Source: Cordilura impudica
Lineage: Eukaryota; Arthropoda; Insecta; Diptera; Scathophagidae
Direction of reading: 5' to 3'
Length of the DNA: 64,000 nucleotides
Assembly: GCA_963682025.1 (NCBI GenBank)
Contig: OY821517.1
Location: forward strand, 293,585,670 to 293,649,669
How positions within the stretch are numbered: the stretch's first letter is position 1; every line of letters begins with the position of its first letter. A model generated the notes under the pieces. That model had not been told where the DNA came from, did no database searches, and was given only the letters and a program-made list of their open reading frames with translations. Below, one piece after another: positions 47,001-54,624 of the stretch. The position numbers and the translations under genes are program-made.

Positions 47001-50000
47001 CCGTAACCAAGGGGGTGACTCTGCACCATCACCCATTTTTATTTTTTCTTATATTTTCCACATTTTCCAATCATTTTTTTTTAAGGCTGACTTGAGTCGA
47101 CAGAGAATAGTTTTAGCTTTCAGACCATACCAAAAAAAAAAAAAAAAAATTGGCACATGTATTCTCAGGACCTAAGACGGTGACCCCAAAGTCTGAAAAT
47201 TGTGTTTTTTTTTTTTAAATGATATTTGGATGTCATTAATTCGGACGTTATTAAACCGAAAACATTAAAATTTTGATACAAAATGGACCAGTATTTATGG
47301 TTTTCAGAAACACCAAAATATTTGGAATCAGTTTATTATTCAGCAAAATTCAGTACGGGTAAAAAAGATGTTTTATAGTTTTATATTTTTATAAAATTAA
47401 AAAAATTCATAATATTAAACCAACAATTAATTAAACTATAAATAAAAAGACTTAGAAAAAGATTAATTTTAAATATCTCAAAAATATAAAATCAATTATG
47501 GTAATCTTCGAAGCAATTGCAGATTTTTGTGAAACCAAAAGGTTTTTTACAAAAGGAGCGATTTTCCTTTCCATTTTTAGTACAAACTAAAAAAGAAGTA
47601 ATCGATTATCTGCGATCTATATTTAAAAATTTACAATACAAAACCAAAGCTACAGTTATTTATGTAAAAAATAAAAACACAAGTCACTGACTTGCTGTGA
47701 GCGGAGCAAATTAGTTGCTAATTTTGACCGTTGACGACCAATGGGATATATATGGCCCATGGATTTTTCCTTGAAGGAATTACAAAAAAAATATTTTTGA
47801 CGACACTTTTGTTTAGAAATGTTGGGTCATTAAGTACGAATCACAAAAAAAAAAAAAATTTGTAGTTGCTATGGCAAAAATTCATAAATTGGGCTACGAA
47901 CTGCTACCCCATCCAGCATATTCTCCAGATTTAGCCCCCCTGAGATTATTTCTTATTTCCATAACTGAAGAAATGGCTCGGCGGTAAGGGCATTGGGTCG
48001 AATGAAGAGGCCATCACTAAAACACACTCCTAATTTAAGGACGTTGAGGAATTATATTACTTTTTGGAAGGAATAAAAAAATTGTAAAAACACTGGTCTA
48101 AATGTATCGAGCTAAAAAGAGACTATGTTGAGAAATAAAATGCTTTTTTGTCGAAACAAATATATATATTTTATTCAAAAAGTCAAATAAAATCGGTTCC
48201 GCCACTGACTCGAAAATTTTGCCAATCCACGATATTAATTTATTATTTTAATTTATATTTCGTAATAATTTACTTCAAATTATTTAGTTTTTCATACTTT
48301 TCGTACATTATATAAAATTCAAAATTGTATTGATTTAACAGTTAGCAAGAATCAAGACATATATCCGTTATGTAAAAAAACGTGTACGTTAAACTTAAAG
48401 TTTATCTATCATATTTATATTCAGTCTGTCATGCCATTTGTAACGCATCGAAAAATGCAGTTGCCACTCCATAAAGTGTATACATTCTTAATCCCTATAC
48501 ATTCTTGATCCCGTTTATCTGTGTGTTTATTTGTTAAAAGCACATTCATTAACAAAATAATATTGTTTGTCATTGTTTCGAATAGGTTGGTATTTAAAAT
48601 GGAGTAAATCCGACATCAGTGTGCCAAGATTTGGCCCGTAAAAAATTTTAAAATTCAGTGTGTTTGTTGTAATAATTTAGTATTAAGTTATCAAGTTGTT
48701 TACTCTTCCAAAATTTTGTTTACATTTGTTATAAATAGTACAATAAGTCCAAATATTAATGTAAGTATAAAACCCAGTAGAGGGTTATTACACTCTTCGT
48801 ATTTTTTTTTTAATATCATAATTTTAATACATATATTTCTGGATACCCGTAAGTTTCGAGAATAGTTAAAAAAAAAATATTAAAACAATTCGAAGAGTTT
48901 TAGAAATCCAAAACATTTTTTATTAGTACAATATTGCCTATAAGGGCCTTGGGACTTTGCTGGCAAAAAAAAAAATATTAACCCTAGAGCACAGTGTGCC
49001 GTCTACATGGAAAATTCCATGAATTGGGCTACGAATTACTACCAACCAGTGACTATTTTCTAGTTCAAAACCTAAAGAAATGGCTCGTTGGAAAAAGATT
49101 TAACTCCAACGATGAAATCATTGATCAAACTAATCATATTATTTGGAAGGGATAAAAAAAATTTGGAGAAGCCTCCTGCAAAGTGTATCGAGCTAGATGG
49201 AGACTATGTTGAGAAATATAATTTTGTTTACCTAAAAAGTCTTTGAAAAAGTTAAGGAGTTATTGTTGGACCATTCTCTTTCACATTAGATTTTACACAT
49301 TACGAGGGCGGATCAATAAGTCCGTGACTTTTCGAACTACCCTCGTAGTTAGATGATATGCAACACTGCTCAGATCAAGTACCACCTGTTAATAGACTAC
49401 TGTAAAATTTTGAGCAACCTCGTGTTTTTTTTAATGGAAAAAAGTGAATTTCGAGTGTCCATTAATCATTTTTTTTTTTTTTCGAAAAAAAAACCATCAT
49501 TCAAACCAAGGAAAAGCTTGATAAACAATATGGGGACTCTGCACCATCGGTTTCAATGGTAAAAAAGTAGTTTACTGACTTTCGTTGTGGTCGCAAAATA
49601 CATATGACGCTGAACGTTCTGGACGGCCAATTGAGGTCAATACACCCGAAAATGTCGAAAAAATCCGCGATATGGTGTTGGCCGATCGAAGAGTAAAAGT
49701 GCGTGAGATTGTTGATGCCATAGGCCTTTCATATGGCAGTGTGGTTTCGATTTTAAATGATCAGTTGGGTTTAAGAAAGCTGTCTGCAAGATGGGTGCCG
49801 CGTTTGCTCTCAATTGACAATAAACGTAATCGTGTGACAACTTCAAAATTCCATGAATTGGGCTACGAATTGGTACCTCATCCGCCATATTCTCCAGATT
49901 TAGCACCCAGTGACTATTTCCTATTTCCAAACCTAAACAAATGTCTCGGTGGAAAGAGATTTAGCTCCAACGATGAAACTATTGATCAAAAATGCCTATT

Positions 50001-50018
50001 TTATGGACCTCGAAAAAT

Positions 50019-50057
<39 letters not shown>

Positions 50058-53000
50058 GAAGGGATACAAAAATTGGAAACGTTGGACTAAGTGTATTGAG
50101 CTAAAAGGAGATTATGTTAAAAATATTTTTTTTTTTTTTTTTTTTGCAAAAAAAACTGTGTTTCATTCCTAAAGTCACGGACTTATCAACGGAAATTTGA
50201 TTAGATTCTTTTCTGGAATTATTATTTGTGTAATATTCATATTCGGTTATCAAAATTTGCTTCGAAAAGTCAAGTTCAGTGTCACCCATTCAAGCAACTG
50301 TTTGGTCGTATTGCAAGCGACGCATAGTGGGACGAATAGAAACTGATCCATTCAAATTACTCTACACCTCACATAGTTCAACTGTTTGAGCTAGGGTTTT
50401 TTTTTAATGTTCGTCTTGATTTGCCCATCGATTCCTCTATCGGGATTTTTCAATTCGGCTCAAATTTTTCTGGAATTTGTGTCCAAAAATTCTTTTTTAC
50501 GAAAACAAAATGATTTTTGGCGCAAAACTTTTCAGCTGAGAATCTTCGTTGCTATAAATACTAAAAAAATTGCCTGTGTGAAACTGAAGTATTATGACAG
50601 CAGAGCCTTCGAACTTTATGTGAATAGATATTAATGCAATTAGTCGAACCAAAAGTAGACGGAATCGGACCAGTGGCGGTGGAACCTCCTATACAATTTA
50701 AATATTTAAAAAAAAAAATTGTGTTTCCATTTATCAAATTAAGAAAAATTTAAAATCTACCTTTCAAAAATCGAACTTCATGAAGAATAAAAAAATGCAA
50801 GAAATATTAAAGCATATTTTAAGAGATAAACCATAAAAAAAAATTATGCGATGCTAACACCAGCGTACACCTTTACAGAGTCAGTGAGTCAGTGGTGCAC
50901 GTTCAATATTATGTTTATATTATATGTTAAAACATTTCGCTGATAATAATGGTTTTACAATATATCAAAGCCTAATTTAAGTGTGTGTTAAATTCAAACT
51001 ACGATTGTCTACTTTTAGGCGTATACTTTAAATAATACCAATTAAATAATTACTAAAAAATCATTATCAAATAATAATAAAAACAAAATGATAAAACAAA
51101 GATTTAACTATTCATATAAATAAAAGTAGAAAAATAAACTTAAATTTAGTGGAAAAGTTATAAGATTTTTATTTTTAAAGTATAAAACAGTGTGCTGTCA
51201 CCCTTTTTTAGCAAGAAAAAACAAATGTGCCAATAAAAATATATATATATATTTATATTAAACTGTGGGGAGTATTTTAAAAATTAAAAGATAAAATGAA
51301 AAACAAAACGAAAAACCATAATGAAACAAAATGTTTGTTATTTTGATGACAGTGAGAGAGCAAAACAAAAAAAAAAAAATTCTGGACGGAATTAAAAAAA
51401 ATTACCTGAATTGTTTGCTTGTCCACCAGTCACAGCTGTATGTGAAGTTGTTGGTGGGGGTGGTGGTGCCGATCCAGTATTTGACTGTTGTTGTGCCATT
51501 AAATTATAGCTTAATGCATCCGCAGAAGCTGTTTGATTGCGATTTCATTGAGCAGTTAGCAAATAGGACGTTTAAACGAATGAGGACAAATTTGTTTGAT
51601 AACGATAACGATAACGAACAATTTGATTTGAATTAGAAGAGCGAGCAAGAAATTTCATGAAAAAACATAAACATATGTTTTAAATTTAATATTTAGTTTT
51701 TTTAACAAACAAAAAAAAACAGAAATCATGCAATTTAAAAACAAAACAGAAATATTAGCTTACAAACTAGTATTGTAAAAAATATTGTTTGTTTGTGTAT
51801 GTGAAGTGGAGAGAAATTGGAGTAATGAGGAGTGGGGTTGGGGGGTTGAGGGAGTGGTTGGTAAGCATAACTTTTTCTTTTTAGAAAACCTTTAACCGTT
51901 TGGTGGGAAATATGACCTAATTTTTTACACCAACCAAAAACCTAAACCAACACCTGTATATAAATATAAAAATTTACAAAATATTGTTTGTGACTTCAAA
52001 TTTAAGGTGGTTGACCGCAAAGATTTAATCAAACATACGATTGGAGTTCTATTAAAAGAAGTCAACAATGTGCATATTTTTAAAGTTAACATTTCGTGTA
52101 AATTTTATTCCTTTTGAGTAAATAAAAATGTAATCCTGTTTAAAAAAAAACAAATTAATTCAAGAGATAACAATATGAAAATATCTCACTATTAAGTGCA
52201 TACTTTAAGGAGGTTATCATTACAAAAATACAGCAAATTGTTTATGACGTCGATAGATTTCATTCAATTGTATTTTTTTAATCCAATATATTTTTCTATC
52301 AATAACAATTATTGTTTATTAAAATTATAATTCTATCAATTAAAGTTTCCTCTCAAAGCTAGTTTTCTCTCCATTGTAGTATTCTCTATAGAATTCAATA
52401 TAAAGGTAGTTTTGCAAAACAAATTTTGAAGCTAGTTCATTATTCAACCTTTGAGCACACTTTTGAGCAGCTTTGACAGTTTGTGCTGGAAAAAAAACCA
52501 GGTATACTTTAGGACATTAAATCTTTGACGTTAACAAAGTCTACTTTAAATGCTTTAATCAGAGGGCAGCTCTGAGTATAAATTTTGATTTCCACATCCC
52601 TCAAGTGTTGGTGTCTTTTTTTATTTTGTTTTTTTTTTTCTCTTTAAAAAAAAAAAACGTCAACACTTACCACTTGTCTTATTTTGATGCGTAGCCAGAT
52701 ATGACGAATTTGAGGGGGGCACGTTTGTAGCAACACCAATATTGTTGGTGACAGCACCTGACAACGACGTAGATGCAGCCGGTGATATACCACTCAATCC
52801 CGTTGTTGAGCTATTGTTATGAGCACCGATTGTAGCACGATAGCTATACAAGAATCCGGGTTGTACGATGGTCGTACGTTGTGGCGGCAATGTGTGTGCG
52901 TGAGGATTGTGTGGTGGGGGTGGTTGAGCGTGTAGTATATGATTTTGCGGTTGTTGTTGTTGCTGCTGCTGCGATATAGCAACAACAACAGCACCGCCAG

Positions 53001-54624
53001 CGGTAGCTACAGTTTGATGATGCTGCGGATGATGTAAATTTGGTGGAGGTGGTGGTGGTGGATGGGTGGCGGGATGATGATGATGATGGTGTGCTGCTAA
53101 TTGATGATGGGGAGGAGGAGGATGTTGTTGTTGCAACTGATGGGCAGCTAGTGGTGGTGGTGGATGTTGTTGCTGTTGTTGTGTTAGTAATTGATGGCCT
53201 ACAACTACGGGTGGTAAACTGCCGCCGGCGTTTGTGGCAGCAGTGCGATGGTTGGTATTACCACCTATACTATTAGCACCACTGCTGCTGCTGCTGCTCG
53301 CACTGCCGTGATGTTGGCCCTGTACAGAACTGACACAAGAACCCGTTTTGCCTCGTGAACTACGTCTTAATGTATGTGAATTTTGTTGCTGCTGTTGATG
53401 CGTATGGGAATGTGGATTATTCGGATTATTGCTGTTGGCCGCACTGTAATTTGTGCCCTGATAAACAATATTCGTCGTATCGTGTGTTCCAACTGGTATC
53501 GGACCACCAAGTGTAAGTTCTATTGCCGTTGGATGTTGTTGCTGCAAATGTTGCGTCTGCCCTGGATGATGCTGCTGCTGATGGTGCAGATTGGATGGTT
53601 GCACCTGATGATGATGATAACGGGCCGATTGCTGAGTTAGCAGATTTCCTTGTTGTTGTGGAGGTGGTGGTGGTTGTACTTGATATATCAGTGGAGCACC
53701 ACCTACTACGCCAGCTGTGTTATTGGCTGCCGTGGGATACGAATTTAGATTCAAATTTAATATGGCCGCCGATGAAGCTGAACTTCCTGCCGGATAGGTC
53801 TGATAGAAATGAACTTGTTGCTGTGGCTGAGGTTGCAAATGCGCCTGAGTATGTCCTGTGTAGAATGTTGGTCCTGTTTGTTGGCCTAAATAATGAGCCT
53901 GAGATCCTTGTCCGGGATGTTGTAATAAATGAGCCGACGGATGCTGTTGCTGTTGTGGATAATGTGTTGCTGTCGTTATAAGCGTATGATGATGATTTGC
54001 TGAATGCTGCTGCTGCTGTTGAATATTGGAATGTATACCCGGGGGTGGTCCTATAACTATGCCACCACCAACACCTACACCAGAACGTTGTAATATATTA
54101 TGATTTAGTTGTCCAACACTTGATCCTGGACCAACACCTCCTCCTCCAATACCAGCGGTTCCAGATGAACTATTACTGTGCGCCGCCGCCGCTGCTGCTG
54201 CTGTTTGATGATGAACACCAATATTGTAATCTGTATTATTGCTAGCTGTGTTGGTATTGGTGCTTGCGCTGCCACCACTGCTGCGTGTTTGTCGTGCCCC
54301 CAGATTCGGGGCTCTATTGTAGCCCGTCGTTGTAGCTGTGTTTTCTAACGTCGCAGAAGTAGTAATTTCTTCTCCTGCCTCTCCTTGGGCCAAACGACTG
54401 TGATTATGACCACCTCCTTTGAGTCGACGTTGGTGTTGCTGATCCTGCTCTTTTTCTAAATAATTTTCTTGCTTTGTTTGTTTTTCCGAATTTCTTCCCC
54501 TCAAAAGACGCTTTTGTCTTTTGTTCGTTTTTAATTGTTGTTGTATCTGTTCTTGTTGCTGATCGCTTTGTTGTTGGCTACGTTCTAGGCGTTTACCTTG
54601 ATTTGAAATTTGTTGAAGGAATTT
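22413..54624 (-). CDS. ctrip: ctrip: TRIP12-type HECT E3 ubiquitin ligase (nine coding exons, 5' end not in view)
   Basis: Joined minus-strand exons: 54624-52671, 51528-51406, 45675-41849, 35403-35064, 34989-34175, 34074-33397, 33331-33143, 33048-32847, 22870-22413. The total is 8586 nt, exactly 2862 codons with the stop, and every junction is GT-AG with matching phase. The protein order (disordered N terminus, armadillo-like repeats, WWE, low-complexity region, C-terminal HECT) is that of TRIP12. HECT ligases take ubiquitin from an E2 onto a cysteine and pass it to substrates. In Drosophila, Ctrip is known to affect the stability of the clock proteins CLK and PER. The 54624 limit is the first in-frame stop upstream (54625-54627), not a start. 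No ATG lies in this frame before the repeat-rich region, so an upstream exon is required. Confidence 0.93.
22871..23577. other. Start of the 9976-bp ctrip intron, unique sequence
   Basis: Non-coding. A short imperfect GGGTACGGGTACGGCTACGG run lies near 23163-23182. No element recognised. Confidence 0.5.
23578..24250 (+). repeat. Six-copy tandem satellite (about 100-125-bp unit)
   Basis: Each unit has CTCCGTGACTGTGCGTGACT, then CAAGTGTATGGACCAAGTTT (or a close variant) and CAGATCGATCGGATGAGG. Units begin near 23581, 23694, 23795, 23911, 24014 and 24138, so the spacing varies between 101 and 124 bp through gain or loss of GCGTGACT sub-repeats. It is more GC-rich than its surroundings and lies in a ctrip intron, ending at a CAGACAGACAGA block. 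Confidence 0.9.
24791..25455. mobile_element. Insertion or replacement inside the LINE, MITE-like
   Basis: Non-LINE sequence separates the linker (ending ...VFESYMG) from the reverse transcriptase ([13 protein letters not shown]). Its edges carry inverted GGTTTTAAA blocks (about 24796 and 25438-25450), and the right edge reads ACCTACCCCCCTT. A second palindrome lies at 24795-24816. No certain target duplication, so deletion plus insertion is possible. Confidence 0.45.
26330..26714 (+). mobile_element. Non-autonomous Helitron, 385 bp, intact ends
   Basis: The 5' end is TCTATAATATAATAGGC and the 3' end GCACTCGAATTTCGAGGGCT plus GGAATCTGCTAG. That gives a terminal hairpin 12 nt before CTAG, as Helitrons require. 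It sits between A and T: 26329 is A and 26715 is T. Removing it joins LGI to [12 protein letters not shown] in the LINE frame without any duplication, which is diagnostic. No Rep/helicase is present. Relatives lie at 36414-38442, 31686-31800 and 45895-46073. Confidence 0.92.
27666..28456 (-). repeat. 770-bp dispersed repeat, copy c (subfamily A)
   Basis: Complete copy from TATACCCTATACCACTATGT to CTAGACCGACTATAATTTTC and TTACTTG. It is nearly identical to copy a in reverse orientation, including the 28-nt segment of subfamily A. Confidence 0.92.
28457..28786. other. Non-coding intron sequence
   Basis: The open frame at 28567-28764 has no recognisable domain and biased low-complexity neighbours. 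No gene supported. Confidence 0.4.
28787..30290 (+). pseudogene. hAT transposon relic, 3' part missing
   Basis: The left end TAGGGCTTGCAATACCGG (28787-28804) fits a hAT terminal repeat. Transposase pieces follow in order. HAGIMKF lies before 29170. [20 protein letters not shown] (29270-29330) contains a catalytic-Asp motif and [11 protein letters not shown]. An acidic Asp/Glu/Asn-rich loop (29416-29510) leads to [20 protein letters not shown] and [20 protein letters not shown], then an acidic tail. Stops and frameshifts break it many times. The C-terminal dimerisation domain and right terminal repeat are absent; a Helitron 3' end begins at 30316. Confidence 0.75.
30316..31684 (-). mobile_element. 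Helitron-like element, 3' end on the left
   Basis: Read on the minus strand, the end is CCCGGGCAAGACCGGG, an 8-nt spacer and CTAG (30316-30319) followed by T. That is a hairpin plus CTRR terminus. The interior includes a threefold tandem repeat (31239-31684). The 5' end is not seen; the sequence abuts the truncated Helitron at 31686. It lacks coding sequence I can recognise. Confidence 0.6.
31239..31684 (-). repeat. Tandem repeat (about 3.2 units of 125-155 bp)
   Basis: Units share GAGAAATCCGTTGAAAAAT, GCGAACAAATATACC, AGTGGGCG and AGGCGTGGCCGGTAAGAAGC, followed in two units by a GCTGGAG-ACAGAGATC block. Frames on the minus strand here are repeat artefacts. Confidence 0.85.
31686..31800 (-). 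mobile_element. Truncated Helitron 3' end (same family as 26330-26714)
   Basis: CAGCCCTCGAAATTCGAGTG at 31689-31708 is the terminal hairpin in reverse, followed by T runs and GGTATGCTAATCAAGTTTAG, which matches the 26620-26640 part of the 385-bp copy. The terminal CTAG is missing, so the end was lost or overwritten by the neighbouring repeat. Confidence 0.6.
31801..32846. other. Intron sequence with a second Helitron-like segment
   Basis: The part 31840-31960 contains two copies of GCACGCATAACTTTCCTCAA-like sequence and is the inverse of 39150-39320. The rest is AT-rich with no gene. TTAGGGTGGTTCAATTATTT at about 32225 resembles a transposon end, but no partner was found. Confidence 0.45.
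32847..33048 (-). CDS. ctrip: ctrip coding exon H: HECT N-lobe
   Basis: A 202-nt exon starting [20 protein letters not shown] and continuing [20 protein letters not shown] and [19 protein letters not shown]. The donor GTAAGT at 32846 opens the 9976-bp intron that separates it from the final exon. Phase 1 out matches exon I. Confidence 0.95.
33143..33331 (-). CDS. ctrip: ctrip coding exon G: HECT N-lobe
   Basis: A 189-nt, phase 0 to phase 0 exon reading [20 protein letters not shown] and ending [11 protein letters not shown] at GTATGA. It is flanked by introns of 65 bp (33396-33332) and 94 bp (33142-33049). Confidence 0.95.
33397..34074 (-). CDS. ctrip: ctrip coding exon F: HECT N-lobe with insert
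   Basis: A 678-nt, phase 0 to phase 0 exon starting [20 protein letters not shown]. It continues RSDLGLWNG, a large Ser/Thr/Asn/Gln-rich insert, and [15 protein letters not shown] before [15 protein letters not shown]. The acceptor is AAAAAG at 34075, next to an (AAAT)n tract in the intron. Confidence 0.95.
34083..34128. repeat. A run and (AAAT)n tract in a 100-bp ctrip intron
   Basis: It takes up nearly half of the 34075-34174 intron, immediately upstream (in gene sense) of the exon F acceptor. Confidence 0.8.
34175..34989 (-). CDS. ctrip: ctrip coding exon E: pre-HECT region
   Basis: An 815-nt exon after TTTTTACAG. It reads [20 protein letters not shown], then a Ser/Thr/Gly-rich insert, [28 protein letters not shown] and the [20 protein letters not shown] motif typical of TRIP12. 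It leads into the HECT N-lobe ([20 protein letters not shown], then [16 protein letters not shown]). The donor is GTAAGT at 34174 after ...IQYENE. Confidence 0.95.
35064..35403 (-). CDS. ctrip: ctrip coding exon D
   Basis: A 340-nt exon, phase 0 in and phase 1 out. It starts [20 protein letters not shown] after TTTATCCAG and contains [20 protein letters not shown], an acidic [12 protein letters not shown] loop and [20 protein letters not shown]. It ends TDTETPLG at GTAAGT. This part is highly conserved in TRIP12 orthologues. The in-frame ATG at 35325 is internal. Confidence 0.95.
35404..35819. other. Start of the 6.4-kb ctrip intron
   Basis: Non-coding. It may include the unrecognised left end of the Tc1-like relic that follows. 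Confidence 0.4.
35820..36128 (+). pseudogene. Tc1-like transposase relic, N-terminal part
   Basis: Frames give [20 protein letters not shown] (helix-turn-helix end) and, near 36080-36128, [15 protein letters not shown] followed by a stop and LP. This matches a transposase family with MDDETYV...LPG-x-x-FY around the first catalytic Asp. It continues at 39869 after the CAG-flanked insertion. It contains several stops. Confidence 0.65.
36741..37497 (+). repeat. 770-bp dispersed repeat, copy d (subfamily B)
   Basis: It starts AACAAGTAAGAAAATTATAG and ends at GGGTATA. The palindromic end is shortened (TAGTCGGTCTAGACC followed directly by ATGCG). In place of the subfamily A segment it has the short form TAGGGTCAAAGGGATC. 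Confidence 0.9.
37615..38388 (+). repeat. 770-bp dispersed repeat, copy e (subfamily A)
   Basis: It starts GCAAGTAAGAAAATTATAGT and ends GGGTATA. It keeps CCTATGACTAAGAGTTGTCC, so it belongs to subfamily A, unlike its neighbour d. Confidence 0.9.
38643..39774. mobile_element. Inverted-repeat element with TTA target duplication (Harbinger/MITE-like)
   Basis: The ends TAGTGCGTTTACATCTAAG (38643) and the inverse TTAGATGTAAACGCACTA (ending 39774) are flanked by TTA (38640-38642 and 39775-39777). Subterminal motifs ATCTAGTAGATTTTAG and CTAGATTTTG recur, so the arms are rich in CTAGATTTT repeats. A Helitron-like 3' end lies inside at 39446. No transposase seen. Confidence 0.85.
39110..39446 (+). 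mobile_element. Helitron-like insertion, second family (3' end recognised)
   Basis: The 3' end reads GCTGCGGAGCAGC (hairpin), AGGGGTCCT and CTAG at 39443-39446, followed by T. The interior has repeated TGTACGTTAACTTCTCTTGG and TGGCATATTTTGGCATTACT blocks. It shares TCGTTGGGTTTGA-GAA--TTATGCGT sequence with the inverse of 31840-31960. The 5' end is approximate. Confidence 0.65.
39869..40385 (+). pseudogene. Tc1-like transposase relic, C-terminal part
   Basis: It reads [36 protein letters not shown] and, after a T-run interruption at 40100-40115, IHPTAQN-KPIERYWTLAKRA and [20 protein letters not shown] follows the position of the last catalytic acidic residue in this family. Stops and frameshifts are present. 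It belongs to the same family as the right-edge fragment at 63830-64000. Confidence 0.7.
40527..40635 (+). pseudogene. Fragment of an uncharacterised insect repeat protein
   Basis: The frame reads [20 protein letters not shown] and [24 protein letters not shown]-type sequence is common in uncharacterised insect transposon-associated proteins. No start or stop context is preserved, and the function is unknown. Confidence 0.5.
40640..41848. other. End of the 6.4-kb ctrip intron
   Basis: AT-rich. It includes a 50-bp inverted repeat at 41317-41367: CAGGGTGTTCCAAAAACTTA ... TTTTCGGAACACCCC. This is reminiscent of mariner-type ends but far too short to be an element. No gene supported. Confidence 0.45.
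41849..45675 (-). CDS. ctrip: ctrip coding exon C: armadillo-like repeats, WWE domain and low-complexity region
   Basis: A 3827-nt exon after a TTTTTTCAG acceptor. It opens [11 protein letters not shown]. An acidic segment ([18 protein letters not shown]) precedes helical armadillo-like repeats over roughly 45440-44500, including [20 protein letters not shown]. The WWE domain (about 44380-44160) has [16 protein letters not shown] and [19 protein letters not shown]; in known proteins WWE binds poly-ADP-ribose. A second helical part (about 44000-43680) is followed by Gln/Ser/His-rich sequence, a basic patch ([12 protein letters not shown]) and a conserved helical block before the GTGAGT donor at 41848. 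The frame continuing to 41744 is intron read-through. Confidence 0.95.
45895..46073 (+). mobile_element. 5'-truncated Helitron of the 26330 family
   Basis: TTGAATTGTGAATTGCTAAA ... TTTAAATATTCATATATT is followed by the perfect hairpin GCACTCGAATTTCGAGTGC and TGGGCTATACTAG (CTAG 46070-46073), then T. The hairpin here is fully paired, unlike the two longer copies, so this may be closer to the ancestral end. Confidence 0.85.
46074..46824. other. Non-coding ctrip intron sequence
   Basis: AT-rich, no element or gene recognised. Confidence 0.4.
46825..48150 (+). pseudogene. Mariner relic split by unrelated sequence
   Basis: The left part (46825-47030) has ACTACCCTCGTAGTTA, AGACTACTGTAAAATTTTGA and GACTCTGCACCATCACC, as in the mariner at 49301. 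The right part (about 47870-48150) encodes [12 protein letters not shown] and PAYSPDLAP with frame damage. It keeps MAKIH, which lies just before the deletion point of the short copies, so it descends from a longer mariner. The middle, about 47030-47870, is non-mariner AT-rich DNA. Confidence 0.65.
48151..48989. other. Non-coding ctrip intron sequence
   Basis: No gene or element recognised. A and T runs are common. Confidence 0.4.
48990..49245 (+). pseudogene. Mariner 3' fragment
   Basis: It encodes [10 protein letters not shown], a shortened catalytic region (NQ/TSDYFL), and [13 protein letters not shown] frame-shifted remains, then [14 protein letters not shown] near 49190-49220. It is a separate copy from the one starting at 49301, which lies 55 bp away. 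Confidence 0.65.
49301..50190 (+). mobile_element. Mariner deletion derivative, copy 2, with partly open frame
   Basis: The left end TACGAGGGCGGATCAATAAG is intact. The right end is worn (AAGTCACGGACTTATCAACG). The frame at 49585-50172 reads [58 protein letters not shown], then jumps to [20 protein letters not shown] and [12 protein letters not shown]. The first two catalytic Asp residues are missing, as in copy 1. Long T runs (50023-50055, 50129-50145) interrupt the 3' part. Confidence 0.88.
50191..51405. other. Non-coding ctrip intron sequence
   Basis: No supported gene. AT-rich near the ctrip exon at 51406. Confidence 0.45.
51406..51528 (-). CDS. ctrip: ctrip coding exon B
   Basis: A 123-nt exon, phase 1 to phase 1. 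It follows an AATCAAACAG acceptor, reads [20 protein letters not shown] and then a proline run (APPPPPTT), and ends ...GGQANNS at a GTAATT donor. It is symmetrical, so skipping it keeps the frame: 52671 could splice directly to 45675. It may be an alternative exon. Confidence 0.85.
51529..52670. other. 1142-bp ctrip intron, transposon-free
   Basis: No repeat family or gene seen. A G-rich tract lies at 51833-51858 (AGTGGGGTTGGGGGGTTGAG followed by GGAGTGG) on the strand opposite to the gene. Confidence 0.55.
52671..54624 (-). CDS. ctrip: ctrip coding exon A: disordered Q/H/P/S/N-rich region
   Basis: Up to 651 codons with no folded domain. A basic start ([23 protein letters not shown]) leads into glycine, Ala (AAAAAAA), Gln, His (HHHHHH) and Pro tracts coded largely by CAG/CAA and CAT/CCA repeats. 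The donor is at 52670 (GTAAGT) after ...NKTSG, phase 1. The acceptor is uncertain: AATCAAG before GTAAACGCC at about 54595 is possible, or any AG up to 54624. The antisense frames at 53040-53981 are shadows of the repeats. Confidence 0.85.

Noticed and set aside
53040..53981. Long plus-strand frames opposite ctrip exon A
   Set aside because: They arise from reading CAG/CAT/CCA repeats on the other strand (Val/Leu/Asp-rich) and have no independent start context.
54504..54504. Start of ctrip translation here
   Set aside because: The codon is TTG and the frame stays open upstream with conserved-looking basic sequence; a real start must lie in an upstream exon.
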